DNA of 64,000 nt. Origin: an uncultured Lachnospiraceae bacterium. Its GTDB lineage: Bacteria > Bacillota > Clostridia > Lachnospirales > Lachnospiraceae. The notes under the pieces are model-generated. The model ran no database searches and was not told the DNA's origin. It saw only the letters and a program-made list of their open reading frames with translations. The translations under genes were made by a program, and so were the position numbers. The stretch lies in contig CAJUPJ010000012.1 of NCBI GenBank assembly GCA_910588655.1, forward strand, positions 25,562 to 89,561. The letters run 5' to 3'. Positions within the stretch are counted from its first letter, which is position 1. Every line of letters begins with the position of its first letter. Below, one piece after another: positions 44,272 through 54,039 of the stretch.

Positions 44272-46536
44272 ATGTCTATTGCAAATGATGTGGATATTAT
44301 TATTCAAAGAAGAAATGAGAAAGTAGAAATAATCAGAAAGCAGAATGAGCATATAGAAGAAATATGTTCAGGCTTAAATAAGCTCCAGGAACAAAAGGAT
44401 AAAATGTTAAATAATAATAAGTTAAAATTAAGTAATGAAAGCCTGGAATGTATACAACAGATTGATTTACATTCATTCCAGTTAAAACAGGCTAAACTAA
44501 GGGAAGCATTTAGAAATATAGAGGAGCGTTTTTCAAGAAAGACTATTAATATTGCGGTAATCGGAGGGGCAAGACAGGGGAAATCAAAACTTCTCCAGAC
44601 AATAAGCGGTCTTAGCAATGAAGTAATACCAGCTTTTGATACATCAGACTGTACTGGTGCAACATCTATGATTAAAAATGTAAAAGGAGGTTCTTTAAGG
44701 GCGGATATAACTTTTAAACAGGAAGTTGACATGATACAGTGTGTACAAAGGTATCTGGATGAAATAATTGGAAAAGATGAAAAAAGGATATCTTCATTCC
44801 AGGAAATAGCAAGACTGGATATAGATGAGATAAAAAGGAAGATAGCATCAGATGCCCAGATAGCCAGGCTGGAACATCTGGAAAAATACATAAAATATTT
44901 CAATGAGTGGAGTCCTTATGTTGGAAAGCGTGTTACTGTTACAGAACCAGAGGAAATAAAGACATTTGTTGCACAGCATAATGGCAAAAGTGAAGGAAGC
45001 CCGGACAGGGAAGATTATTATAAATACCTTGCAGTAGAAAAAGCAGAAATATCCTGTGAATTTAACTATGCAGATGCAGGAAAAATTGTATTACAAGATA
45101 CAATAGGGCTTGGTGATACATCACTTGGAATTGAAAAAGCAATGCTTGATACGGTAGCAAAAGACAGTGATGCTGCAATTATTATAAAACGCCCGGAAGT
45201 TGGTACTGGAAAGTTTGATAATGATGATTATAAATTATATGATAAGCTTGAAGAGAACTTTAAGGGCAGGAATATGGGCAAGTGGCTGTTCTGGCTTATT
45301 AATGAAACAGATAAAGATACTATATATGTGAATAACCATGACCGTTGTGAAGCAGTAGAAACTAAAATAAGAAAATTCACCGGCCTGGCAGGACATGATA
45401 TAGTAAATGTTGCTGATACAGAAAAAGTAAATAACCAGTTTTTACATATGGTTCTTTCTACATTAACTGCAAATATGGACGCTATAGACAGGGGGCTGGT
45501 TACAGACTTAAATAATATGGCAGATTCCCTGCACCATGAATATGAAAATATACAGAAAATAATCCAGGGTATATTAACAAGTGAAGTGAAAAATATAATA
45601 AATGTAACAGAATTTGTTGATAAAAGATGGTATTCTTTCTATAACCAGAAATTAATGAGAAAATTAAAGGAATATAGAAATAAATGGAAAGACGAGTCTG
45701 GAAAAAAGTGTAAGCCATTTCAAAAATGTATTGAAAATATTCTGGAAGATGCCAAGAAATGCGTACCAGATATAAACGAACTTGAAGAGGAACTGAAAGG
45801 TGGAGGTGACCATGGGGTAAGAAAGGTATATGAATACCATTTAGATAAAATGCGTACAGATTTTACAGAAAAATTTTTAGATATTGATGAAGAAATTTTT
45901 GATAAGATGATTAATGAAATAAAAGAGGATATTGTAAATATTTTTGCTGAAGATGATGGTGGTAGGATGAAGTATATTGTGCCAGTTGATGAAAACCTTC
46001 CAAGGGCAGAATGGCTTTCTTATGCTGTTATAGACCAGATTTTAAAAAAGGATATTTACAGACAGTTTAAAACAGCATTTAATGTATTAACTAACTTTAA
46101 ACTGACAGTAAGGGGCTTTTTAATGCACAAAGTCCGTTTTTGTTCCCAACGGCTTGAATCTGAAAATAATATGAATTGTCCAGATTTTTTAGGTAATACC
46201 AGTGAACAAGCAAATGAAGCATACAAGAACCTTTATGTAGGAATAAAAGAAACTTGTGATGAACTTGATGAGGAGCTTTCTGGTATTTATACCGACCCTA
46301 ATAGAATATTTTTTTCTGTAATAAAAGAATTTTATGACAGGCTTAATTTCTCATCAGTTATGGAGAGAACGGAGGCAGAGGGTTTATGGAAATCCCTGTA
46401 TTATGAGAACTGTCCTTATGTATGGGGAGAAGAATTTAATGATGTTAATGAAATGAGTGATATTTATAGTGAATGGGAAAGTTTAAAAACAGAACTTGGC
46501 AAATATTCAAAACAGGATTTTGTAATAAATATTTAA
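44272..46536 (+). CDS. Dynamin-like GTPase
   Basis: Large GTPase of 754 residues. After an N-terminal coiled coil (about 10-90) comes a P-loop GGARQGKSKL (98-106), a switch-I-like TSDCTGATS (124-132) and a G3 motif QDTIGLGD with D276. WLINETDKD near 345 may serve as G4. The remaining 400 residues are helical with coiled-coil stretches, as in dynamin-superfamily proteins, but no membrane helix is seen. AAGGAAGGA-type ribosome binding site upstream. First gene of a five-gene operon with a second GTPase. Bacterial dynamin-like proteins remodel membranes or act in stress and phage defence; which applies here is unknown. Confidence 0.75.
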   Translation: MSIANDVDIIIQRRNEKVEIIRKQNEHIEEICSGLNKLQEQKDKMLNNNKLKLSNESLECIQQIDLHSFQLKQAKLREAFRNIEERFSRKTINIAVIGGARQGKSKLLQTISGLSNEVIPAFDTSDCTGATSMIKNVKGGSLRADITFKQEVDMIQCVQRYLDEIIGKDEKRISSFQEIARLDIDEIKRKIASDAQIARLEHLEKYIKYFNEWSPYVGKRVTVTEPEEIKTFVAQHNGKSEGSPDREDYYKYLAVEKAEISCEFNYADAGKIVLQDTIGLGDTSLGIEKAMLDTVAKDSDAAIIIKRPEVGTGKFDNDDYKLYDKLEENFKGRNMGKWLFWLINETDKDTIYVNNHDRCEAVETKIRKFTGLAGHDIVNVADTEKVNNQFLHMVLSTLTANMDAIDRGLVTDLNNMADSLHHEYENIQKIIQGILTSEVKNIINVTEFVDKRWYSFYNQKLMRKLKEYRNKWKDESGKKCKPFQKCIENILEDAKKCVPDINELEEELKGGGDHGVRKVYEYHLDKMRTDFTEKFLDIDEEIFDKMINEIKEDIVNIFAEDDGGRMKYIVPVDENLPRAEWLSYAVIDQILKKDIYRQFKTAFNVLTNFKLTVRGFLMHKVRFCSQRLESENNMNCPDFLGNTSEQANEAYKNLYVGIKETCDELDEELSGIYTDPNRIFFSVIKEFYDRLNFSSVMERTEAEGLWKSLYYENCPYVWGEEFNDVNEMSDIYSEWESLKTELGKYSKQDFVINI

Positions 46537-46559
46537 AACATTTAAAAGAGGAGAGCTTT

Positions 46560-47762
46560 ATGGCTGGAATAACTAAGAAAATTTCAGGCTTTTTTAAAAA
46601 GAAAAGTAATAATAAAATAAAAGAGGAAATCGTACAAGAAACAGTACAAAATATTTCTAAAACAGTAAAAAAGATAACAGAGCCAGATATACAGGTAATG
46701 ATGCTTGGGGCAAGGCGCGTTGGAAAGACAAGCGTATTAGCGTCTATGATAAACCAGTTTAATAATGTTACAGATGGTACAAACCTTATACTTACTAAAG
46801 AAAATAGTGCGAGGGCAGTTGATGATGCACTTGACAGTATGAAATCCCATTTTCTTAATAACCCATCATATTATGACGAGGTCAGGATGGACACGCTGCA
46901 AACACCAGGATTTGAATATTTTGATTTAAGGCTGTCAATAGCAAGGTCAGTTTCAAAATCACATGAAGATACGAAAAAGGGAATGTCAAGAATAATACGT
47001 TTTAAAGATTGTGCAGGGGAATGGATTTCAAATTATACCAATAAAGAAGAGATTAGCATGGAAATTGAGAAAAGTGATGTTATTATTATTGCAATAGATT
47101 CTGTGCTGCTTATGGAAAAAAAGCGTAAATATAACAAACAGAATGCAGTGGAAAATGTAACCAATTTTATTAAGGAAAATTTAAGACCACAAGAAGGGGC
47201 TAACAATCATAAAATGGTATTATTTGTACCTTTGAAATGTGAGAAATATTACTGGCAGGATAAAAATAAAGAAAGCATTTATTATGGCAGGCGCATGAAT
47301 GAATTAAACCAGGCAGTAAAAGAAGAATACCATGAGCTTTTTAGCTTTTTCCAAAAACCTAATTATAAGCAATATTTTGATGTGGCAATTTTACCAATAC
47401 TAACAATAGGTGGTATTGAGTTTTTTGAATTTACAGTAGATAAAGAAGCAAAAGAAGTAGGGTCAGAAAATATTATATACCATTGTACTAAAAAACCTGC
47501 ATTTAATCCAAAGTATTGTGAACAGCCATTAATTTATACTTTGTTATTTGAATATAAGAAAATACGAAATGAGTATGAGAATAAGGCTTATAATAAAAAT
47601 ACTAACAAAAGAAAAATAACTGCAACAATCTGGGAATGGATACAGGATAAATGTGAGTGGGTAAAAGATTATGATTATATATCAGAGATGAAAAAATTGG
47701 AAAATTGTATTAAAGAAAACGTAGATGGTATTGAGATTGTCCAAGGCAGTTCTATAAGATAA
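46560..47762 (+). CDS. Second P-loop GTPase (double-GTPase-like)
   Basis: GTPase of 400 residues from ATG 46560, which has AAGAGGAG upstream and lies 23 bases after the dynamin-like gene. A basic amphipathic N-terminus (residues 1-40) precedes P-loop GARRVGKTSV (G50, K56, T57), a G3-like FKDCAGEW (D150, G153) and FVPLKCEKY, perhaps G4. The pattern recalls the DO-GTPase2/TRAFAC-type GTPases reported in bacterial conflict and multicellularity gene clusters. No membrane segment. It probably works with the upstream GTPase. Confidence 0.65.
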   Translation: MAGITKKISGFFKKKSNNKIKEEIVQETVQNISKTVKKITEPDIQVMMLGARRVGKTSVLASMINQFNNVTDGTNLILTKENSARAVDDALDSMKSHFLNNPSYYDEVRMDTLQTPGFEYFDLRLSIARSVSKSHEDTKKGMSRIIRFKDCAGEWISNYTNKEEISMEIEKSDVIIIAIDSVLLMEKKRKYNKQNAVENVTNFIKENLRPQEGANNHKMVLFVPLKCEKYYWQDKNKESIYYGRRMNELNQAVKEEYHELFSFFQKPNYKQYFDVAILPILTIGGIEFFEFTVDKEAKEVGSENIIYHCTKKPAFNPKYCEQPLIYTLLFEYKKIRNEYENKAYNKNTNKRKITATIWEWIQDKCEWVKDYDYISEMKKLENCIKENVDGIEIVQGSSIR

Positions 47763-47786
47763 GCCTGGCAGAAAGGTAAGGTTGTT

Positions 47787-48545
47787 TTGTTAGTATATAC
47801 ATATTGTTCATATAAAGGAAGTTTAAATGGATACCAGTATTCATTTTTTGATACTTCTAAAAATAAAGATACATTCCAGCCTGTAGAGTCAATGGAAAGT
47901 GTGGACAACCATATAGAGAATATGGATATAATCAGGAAATGGTTTGAAAACAGGCATGGCTGGAAACTGGTATTAAAGAAGAATAATGTGCCAGGTGAGG
48001 GTATATTGCTGGTTTCCAGGCTTGAGGAAGAAACTGGTATATACTATAAAGAAAATGACAAAAGTGTACCAGAACAGAAATTTTTTATTAATATAGCATT
48101 TGTAGGACATCTTAAAACCCTTACATTAATTGCAGCACATTATATACATGATTTAATGGATAGCAGGCCATATAGCTCTGTCTGGACAGGACATATGGAA
48201 AAATTTCTGGACAAAACACCAGATAATGAAAAATACCAGTTAAATACAGCAGAGTGGAACAGTCTGTTTGATAAAATAAAAGAGTGGGAAAAAGAAGAAC
48301 ATAATAAAATAATGCCATCAAGGCAGGATAATAATCTGATACCTGTAAGGCTTAAAAGACTGCCAGGAGAAAGGTGTAGGAAACGCAGGGAAAATGTGAA
48401 AAACAAAATAATAAACAGGTTATTACAATATCCAAAATACAAAGAAGAATATATTTTATTTATAGGTAATGGCAGACATTTTGAAGAAATGTCAAAGGCA
48501 AATATGGCATTTGATATTTCTTATGCCAGAAACCACTATATATAA
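47787..48545 (+). CDS. Unrecognised protein of the GTPase operon
   Basis: Protein of 252 residues, starting at TTG 47787 with GAAAGG about 10 bases upstream. The N-terminus YTYCSYKGSLNGYQYSFFD is beta-rich; a central region (FFINIAFVGHLKTLTLIAAHYI) is partly hydrophobic; the C-terminus is highly basic (RLKRLPGERCRKRRENVKNK). Position and size recall the GTPase-associated (GAP1-like) proteins of double-GTPase systems, but no diagnostic motif was found. Function unknown. Confidence 0.5.
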   Translation: MLVYTYCSYKGSLNGYQYSFFDTSKNKDTFQPVESMESVDNHIENMDIIRKWFENRHGWKLVLKKNNVPGEGILLVSRLEEETGIYYKENDKSVPEQKFFINIAFVGHLKTLTLIAAHYIHDLMDSRPYSSVWTGHMEKFLDKTPDNEKYQLNTAEWNSLFDKIKEWEKEEHNKIMPSRQDNNLIPVRLKRLPGERCRKRRENVKNKIINRLLQYPKYKEEYILFIGNGRHFEEMSKANMAFDISYARNHYI

Positions 48546-48560
48546 AGATGGAGGGAAAAT

Positions 48561-49265
48561 ATGCGGATATTCTATAAATGTTCTTTTAAATCAAGTGGTG
48601 GTTATAAGCTTGCATGTTATGATTATGACTTGGATGAACTGCATTATATTCCTGAAGATGATAATATATATAAAGAAAAAATATCAAAAACGGTACTTTC
48701 AACATTTAATTATGGTCTTGGAAGGAGCATGGTTTTAGCTTCAGATGAAGCAGGAGATTGTTTTTTTGGCATTTATGGACTGTCAGAAGAGGATAGCGGC
48801 AAGTATATAAATGCGGTTTTTATGGATAAGGAGAATATAAATATTTTTTATTTATTTAACTTATTCTGTATACAATATAACCAGTCAGGCATAATTCTTA
48901 AAAATACTGTTAAACGTAAGACAGCAGATGAAAATGGGCTTGAATTTTTTATAGTAAAAGAAGAAATACAAAGATTGCTGGAAGCTGCTGCTGGAACTGG
49001 ACTTAAATTTAATATAAGAAACGGTAATAATAAGTTATTTGCTTTTATTACAGAGGAAAATTATAGTGACTATATTACAAAAATAAGCCAGAACTGCCTG
49101 CTTGATACTAGAAATGCAATTTTAAAGGGAAATATTACGCATAACCAGGAATGTCTGGATTTAGAGAATGTATTAACAGAAAATTCTTCAAAACATTTAT
49201 GGTATTATATAGCAAGTATAATAATTATAGTGGTTATGATTATTATGGGGTATGTCTTATTATGA
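48561..49265 (+). CDS. Tail-anchored protein of the GTPase operon
   Basis: Protein of 234 residues with a mostly alpha/beta cytosolic part and one C-terminal helix (YYIASIIIIVVMIIMGYVLL), that is, a tail-anchored membrane protein. AGGG upstream of the ATG. It follows the unrecognised protein by 15 bases. No catalytic motif or known family is visible. It may dock the GTPases at the membrane. Confidence 0.6.
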   Translation: MRIFYKCSFKSSGGYKLACYDYDLDELHYIPEDDNIYKEKISKTVLSTFNYGLGRSMVLASDEAGDCFFGIYGLSEEDSGKYINAVFMDKENINIFYLFNLFCIQYNQSGIILKNTVKRKTADENGLEFFIVKEEIQRLLEAAAGTGLKFNIRNGNNKLFAFITEENYSDYITKISQNCLLDTRNAILKGNITHNQECLDLENVLTENSSKHLWYYIASIIIIVVMIIMGYVLL

Positions 49266-49331
49266 TTTTTATTTATTTTTGTGTTGTAAAAATATATTAA
49301 TGAATTAGTATATATTCAAGGAGAAGGTAAG

Positions 49332-50864
49332 ATGAAATTATTTTCAAATAAAAATACAGTCCAGAAGATACAGGCAGAAGATAATAAGAAAGATAACCAG
49401 AATACTAATTTTGGTTTAGCATCAATGGTTGTTGGTCTGGTTAGTGTTGTTTTGTCATGCTTGTATGCAGGATTTTTAGGTATTATTGGTTTTATTCTTG
49501 GAATTGTGTCATTAATAAAAGAAGAACCTAAGAAGGGCAAAGCAATTACAGGTATTGTCTGTTCTACAGTTGCATTTTTTATTTCAATTTGTATTTTAGT
49601 GGGAAGTTCAATGGATTTGTCTGGGTATACAGAAAATAAGGAAGAGCAGGCAACAGCAGAAATATCAAAAGAACCAGGGAAAACAGAAAAACCAGCGGAA
49701 ACGAAAGAGCCAGAACCGTCTACAGAGCCAACAGCAGAGCCGGCAACAGAGCCGACAACCAGACCAACAGTAGAACCAACATTATCACCAGAAGAAAAAG
49801 AAAAAAATATTAAAGAATTTTTACTGGCTGGAAACAGGGAAGACCTGAAAGAGTACTCACAGGCTGAAACGCATAAAGTTGCAAAAGGCATAATGGAAAA
49901 TTTATCTTTTGACACAGAGGAAGATTATGAAACGGCATACAAACTTGCGAAGATAATGCTATATTTATATCCAGAAGGAAAAAATATAAATGGGTATGAA
50001 TATATTGCATCAAGTTATGAAGATTATATAAATATAAATAAAACTATGTCTTCTAAAAAATACAAGAATATTGAAAAAAAGTGGTCTGAAGTTTCTGAAG
50101 CAGAATCACAAATTATATCAGATAATTTTTATGTTAACTATGATGTCTGGGCAAATTCGCAGGATTCTACACTTGATAAAATAATTAATGCCCTTACACA
50201 GGAAGCGGAGGAATATGAACATGCTTATTATGCCAATGGGTGTACTTATAATTACATGTTAGATTTCTGGGATACAGATGATGACCAGGAATATATTATA
50301 TATTCCCATGAAGCTTTTCCAAAAAGAGGAAGTTATTTCTTAAAATTAATTCCAACAAATGAGTTAATGCACTTGGCAGACAGTAGTGGTTTTGAATGGG
50401 AAGTTGCTACTTATACAATAGTATCAGAAGAAGATGAAGAAAAATATAGCAGGATAGAAAAATTATATAATAAATATGAAAGCCTTTATTTTAGCGGGGA
50501 CTATGATAAAGCAGTTATAAGAGACATTTGTTCTGATTTTTCAGAAGAAAATGAGGAGAAAACTAATAAAAGCAAAAATAATAAAAATGAAGTATCCTCT
50601 GGCAACAAAGATTATATATGTCCTAAATCAAATGTAAAAAAATTATCTGTAAAGGATGTTAAAAAGCTTTCAAAAGCAGACAGGCGTCTGGCTAAAAATG
50701 AAATCTATGCACGTTATGGAAGAAAGTTTAATGATGAAAATTTACAGGAATATTTTAATGGAAAAAGCTGGTATACTGGGATTATAGAACCAGAAGATTT
50801 TGATGAAGGTGTCTTTAGTAAAGTCGAAAAATATAATATAAAACTTTTAGCTAAATATGAATAA
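49332..50864 (+). CDS. Membrane protein with C-terminal YARHG domain
   Basis: Protein of 510 residues. Two N-terminal membrane helices of DUF4190 type (FGLASMVVGLVSVVLSCLYAGFLGIIGFILGIVSLI, and GIVCSTVAFFISICILVGS) are followed by a Glu/Pro/Thr-rich linker with TEPTAEP-like repeats, a helical extracytoplasmic region and a C-terminal YARHG domain (AKNEIYARYGRKFNDENLQEYFNGKSWY, about 455-500). YARHG domains occur in cell-surface proteins of Firmicutes and are thought to bind cell wall. GGAG lies 10 bases upstream. Last gene of the operon, giving it an envelope-facing component. Confidence 0.75.
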   Translation: MKLFSNKNTVQKIQAEDNKKDNQNTNFGLASMVVGLVSVVLSCLYAGFLGIIGFILGIVSLIKEEPKKGKAITGIVCSTVAFFISICILVGSSMDLSGYTENKEEQATAEISKEPGKTEKPAETKEPEPSTEPTAEPATEPTTRPTVEPTLSPEEKEKNIKEFLLAGNREDLKEYSQAETHKVAKGIMENLSFDTEEDYETAYKLAKIMLYLYPEGKNINGYEYIASSYEDYININKTMSSKKYKNIEKKWSEVSEAESQIISDNFYVNYDVWANSQDSTLDKIINALTQEAEEYEHAYYANGCTYNYMLDFWDTDDDQEYIIYSHEAFPKRGSYFLKLIPTNELMHLADSSGFEWEVATYTIVSEEDEEKYSRIEKLYNKYESLYFSGDYDKAVIRDICSDFSEENEEKTNKSKNNKNEVSSGNKDYICPKSNVKKLSVKDVKKLSKADRRLAKNEIYARYGRKFNDENLQEYFNGKSWYTGIIEPEDFDEGVFSKVEKYNIKLLAKYE

Positions 50865-50934
50865 ACACTAAGAAGTTTATTTATATTGTTTGTAGCAGTA
50901 TAGAGGATTATTATGAAGAGCAGGCATGATGTTA

Positions 50935-51876
50935 CTATACCATTTTATAAAAAGTATAAACGTTGTCCGTTTTGTTGTTCAAGATTAACGTTATCTGGAC
51001 GGTGCAGATTGAAACTGGGAAAGAAATTGCCTTGCGTATTCTTTTTGTTTTAAGGGTTAAATCATATCTCCCATTGCCACTTTCCCTGTTAGACTTTATA
51101 ATATCCGATGCTGTTTCGCAGTCCCCTTCTTCAAACACTTTTACCAGCCCTGATAAATCCTGTTTTCCAATACATTGCAGAAACCATTCACGTATATTGT
51201 TTTTGTATATATATGAAATTTCTTCATTTGGTATTTTCATTGACAGGTATATCTGCTGTTCAATAAAACTTCTTTTGGCTGTTTTAAGGTAGCCTGTAAA
51301 AAACAGGAAGTTCCATAAATTGTCCTGGGATTTATAAATATCCCCATAGATAATATCTTCATGTATTGCTTTTCCTGCTTATACGTAAGCAGCCTGTTAT
51401 ACAGCCATTTTAAGGCTTTCATTTGTCTTTAATGCGGATTCAAACAGTGAACGGATAAAGGAAACCATTTTATCATAAAAGCCATTAAAAAAAGCCATTA
51501 AAATTTCATAGGCAAGGTTTTCATATGCCATTTCAAATGTTGGCTGTTTAGCAGATTTTAAGGACAGGGATATTACAGGGTATTGTCCCATATGTTTTGT
51601 ATACTCTCCGCCTGCTTCCATAATTTTTTTACCCTGGAAATATACAGAATTATCTGCCACTGTCCCGTCTGGAAGTATTTCTTTTTCAAAAAAGGTTTTT
51701 AACATGCTCTGGGCTAATGTTTTCCCAAAACGCCTTGGACGTGTAAATAGTGTAACGGTATTTTTTTGTGCCAGCAAATCACGTATTAGAAGCGTTTTAT
51801 CTATATAATAATATTCCTCGCTTATCATCTGTTTATAAAATTCTACCCCTATTGGTATTGGTTTTATATATTGCAT
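50935..51876 (-). pseudogene. Broken second copy of the AAA-ATPase/PD-(D/E)XK gene
   Basis: Close relative of the gene at 39073-40791 in the same orientation. The N-terminal 160 or so codons are readable (MQYIKPIPIGVEFYKQMISEEYYYIDK, P-loop RPRRFGKTLAQSML). There are internal deletions (the codons between EKLQ and YFNGFYD are gone), a frameshift near 51415, and a further deletion inside the nuclease part (DIIKSNRESGNGRYD). Not functional. Confidence 0.85.
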
Positions 51877-52024
51877 ATTGTATACCCCCTGTTCTGGCTG
51901 GTTTAATCATATCATATATATGTTGTTTGGAAAAGTATTTCTTTATAACAAAGATATTAAGGAATAACTATTATATTTATGGATATGCTGGTGGCTTCAA
52001 ATGCAAAGGCACTGTACCATTTAT

Positions 52025-52060
52025 AAAACCCGCCTGTAATCTGGTATTTACAGGCGGGCT
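52025..52060 (-). terminator. Terminator of the recU-Hpt genes
   Basis: On the minus strand an 11-bp stem CCCGCCTGTAA/TTACAGGCGGG followed by TTTTAT, 20 bases after the Hpt stop. Confidence 0.85.
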
Positions 52061-52080
52061 GTTATTTTTAGCATATTCCA

Positions 52081-52443
52081 TTATATATCTTTATATTTGT
52101 TAATAATGCCACATATAAGATTGTTAATTTCTTTTAATTCTTCTAAAGGTTCTTCTATTCCTTCCGCGCTTCCCTCCCTTAATATTTCCACAACTGGTAC
52201 TGTAGCTTCATACATTTTGTTAAAACCATAATTGCCTGAAAGCCCTTTTAGTGTATGTGCTCTTTTAAATGCAGTGTTTATGTCGCCTTTTGACAGGAAT
52301 TCCTCTAACTGTGTAAGGTTTTTGTCTTCGGTAAACCTGTACAGGAACTGTTCATATATTTCTTCGCTTCCTACAAAACGTGCAACAGCACCATTGTAAT
52401 CTACACCAGCATTAACCAGTTCATTTTTAAACTCTTCTGTCAT
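52081..52443 (-). CDS. Hpt (histidine phosphotransfer) domain protein
   Basis: Free-standing phosphotransfer protein of 120 residues, the usual size. The phosphorylatable histidine is in AFKRAHTLKGLSGN (about residue 63), followed by the typical helix-bundle pattern. It would pass phosphate between a hybrid kinase and a response regulator; the hybrid-kinase-type receiver at the left edge of this window is one possible partner. Its start overlaps recU by four bases (ATGA). Confidence 0.88.
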   Translation of the reverse strand: MTEEFKNELVNAGVDYNGAVARFVGSEEIYEQFLYRFTEDKNLTQLEEFLSKGDINTAFKRAHTLKGLSGNYGFNKMYEATVPVVEILREGSAEGIEEPLEELKEINNLICGIINKYKDI

Positions 52444-52985
52444 AATCCCACCTCATCTCTAATGTCTAAATCTTTGCTTAATGTTTCCAGATAGTGTATA
52501 AATACCTGGTTTGTTATTTTTATTATATAACTGCTGTCAAGTTCTTCACGCCGAAAACTTTTCCTGCCCCCTTCCAGTGCCCTGTTCCAGAATTTTAACA
52601 CATCCCTGCATGGAACATAATAGCAGATATCTACATTGCTAAAATAGATTATTAAAAATGAAATTCCCCTCTGGTTCTCAAATTCTTCCATAAACCTAAT
52701 CTGGTGCTTATGTATGTTTTGTAATGGGAATGTACCAGTTGCACATTCTTTTGCGTCAAAGCATACTGGTATTCCCTGGACGTTGCCTATATAGTCAACT
52801 GTACTTTTTTGTTCAAAGTATGCAAGTGTGATATGGTGTTTATTTTTATCTATTTCTATCGGGGTTATCGGGGTTGGTATTTTCTGGACTAAGGCAAGCT
52901 TTTCCTGGCGGTATTTATTGTTGGTATAGTTTAATGCTTCTTCAAGCATTGAACCCCTTAATCCTCTTGAATTCCATGATGGCAT
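52440..52985 (-). CDS. recU: Holliday junction resolvase RecU
   Basis: Structure-specific nuclease that cleaves Holliday junctions in Firmicutes; 181 residues. The family features are present: N-terminal SWNSRGLRGSMLEEALNYTN, then the catalytic STVDYIGNVQGIPVCFDAKE with the D...D-E...K pattern of PD-(D/E)XK nucleases. Unlike the usual pairing with a penicillin-binding protein gene, here it sits between an RluA-type synthase and an Hpt gene. Confidence 0.92.
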   Translation of the reverse strand: MPSWNSRGLRGSMLEEALNYTNNKYRQEKLALVQKIPTPITPIEIDKNKHHITLAYFEQKSTVDYIGNVQGIPVCFDAKECATGTFPLQNIHKHQIRFMEEFENQRGISFLIIYFSNVDICYYVPCRDVLKFWNRALEGGRKSFRREELDSSYIIKITNQVFIHYLETLSKDLDIRDEVGL

Positions 52986-52989
52986 TGTG

Positions 52990-54027
52990 TTACCTCCTTA
53001 AAGCAGTTACATCCATGCCAATACCTTCCATTATATTGGTAAATTTTTCTGGAAGCGGTGCTTCAAAAACCATGCCCTGGTATTTTTCTGGTATATTGCC
53101 AGATGTTCCGAATTCAAGCCTCCATGCATGTAGAAGCTGGTGTTTTAAGCCAAATTCCCGTTTAAATATCTGGTATATATCTTTATGGCCATATTTGGCA
53201 TCACCTGCAAGCGGATGTCCTGTGCTTTTTAAATGTGCCCGTATCTGGTGGGCTTTGCCCGTTACAAGATGTACTTTAAGCAGTGTATATATATTAGAGC
53301 CAATTTTTCCATACTGCAGCGGTGTATATTCTGTTATAACCCTTGAAGAACCCTCTGTTTCATGCTGTGTTATAGTAACATTGTTATGGCGGCTGTTTTT
53401 AACAAGATAGCCGTCAAGCCTTTCTGCAGAGTCTATTTTCCCTTTAACTATGCAAAGGTAATATTTCTTTAATTCCCTGTTCTTAAAAATGCTATTCATG
53501 GACTGAAGCCCTTTTATAGTTTTTCCTGCTACTATAAGCCCGCTTGTGTTTCTGTCTAGCCTGTTGCATATACCTGCATTGAATACAGTATAATTATCTT
53601 CATTTGCTGTCTGTTTTTTTAAATAAGCATTGATATATTCAACAACAGAAATATCATTTTTATCTGCCTTCTGTGATAGTACCCCTGCAGGTTTGTTTAT
53701 AATAAGTATATCATTGTCTTCATATATAATATCCAGGATATTTGTAATATTTGTGATATCTGTAATATTGTAGCTGCCAGGCAGCAGGGTATCTGTTCCG
53801 GGTAGTTTTTTTCTAAATCCTGCTATGGTTTCATCAGAAAGGAAAAGCTTTATTTCGTCACCTTTTACAAGCCGTTCCATGCCTTCTGCTTTTTTGCCAT
53901 TGAGGACAATATTTTTCTTACGCAGCATTTTGTAAAAAAAGCTTTTTGGTGCTTCTGCCATAAATTTGCAAAGGAATTTATCAAGCCTCTGGCCTTCATC
54001 CTGTGATGTAATTTTTAATACCTGCAT
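52990..54027 (-). CDS. RluA-family pseudouridine synthase with S4 domain
   Basis: Isomerises uridine to pseudouridine in rRNA or tRNA; 345 residues. An N-terminal S4 RNA-binding domain (QRLDKFLCKFMAEAPKSFFYKMLRKKNIVLNGKK) is followed by the catalytic domain with IYEDNDILIINKPAGV and the motif NRLDRNTSGLIVAGK, which contains the catalytic aspartate. RluC/RluD type. The gap to recU is 4 bases. Confidence 0.92.
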   Translation of the reverse strand: MQVLKITSQDEGQRLDKFLCKFMAEAPKSFFYKMLRKKNIVLNGKKAEGMERLVKGDEIKLFLSDETIAGFRKKLPGTDTLLPGSYNITDITNITNILDIIYEDNDILIINKPAGVLSQKADKNDISVVEYINAYLKKQTANEDNYTVFNAGICNRLDRNTSGLIVAGKTIKGLQSMNSIFKNRELKKYYLCIVKGKIDSAERLDGYLVKNSRHNNVTITQHETEGSSRVITEYTPLQYGKIGSNIYTLLKVHLVTGKAHQIRAHLKSTGHPLAGDAKYGHKDIYQIFKREFGLKHQLLHAWRLEFGTSGNIPEKYQGMVFEAPLPEKFTNIMEGIGMDVTALRR

Positions 54028-54039
54028 TTTTAATCCCCT

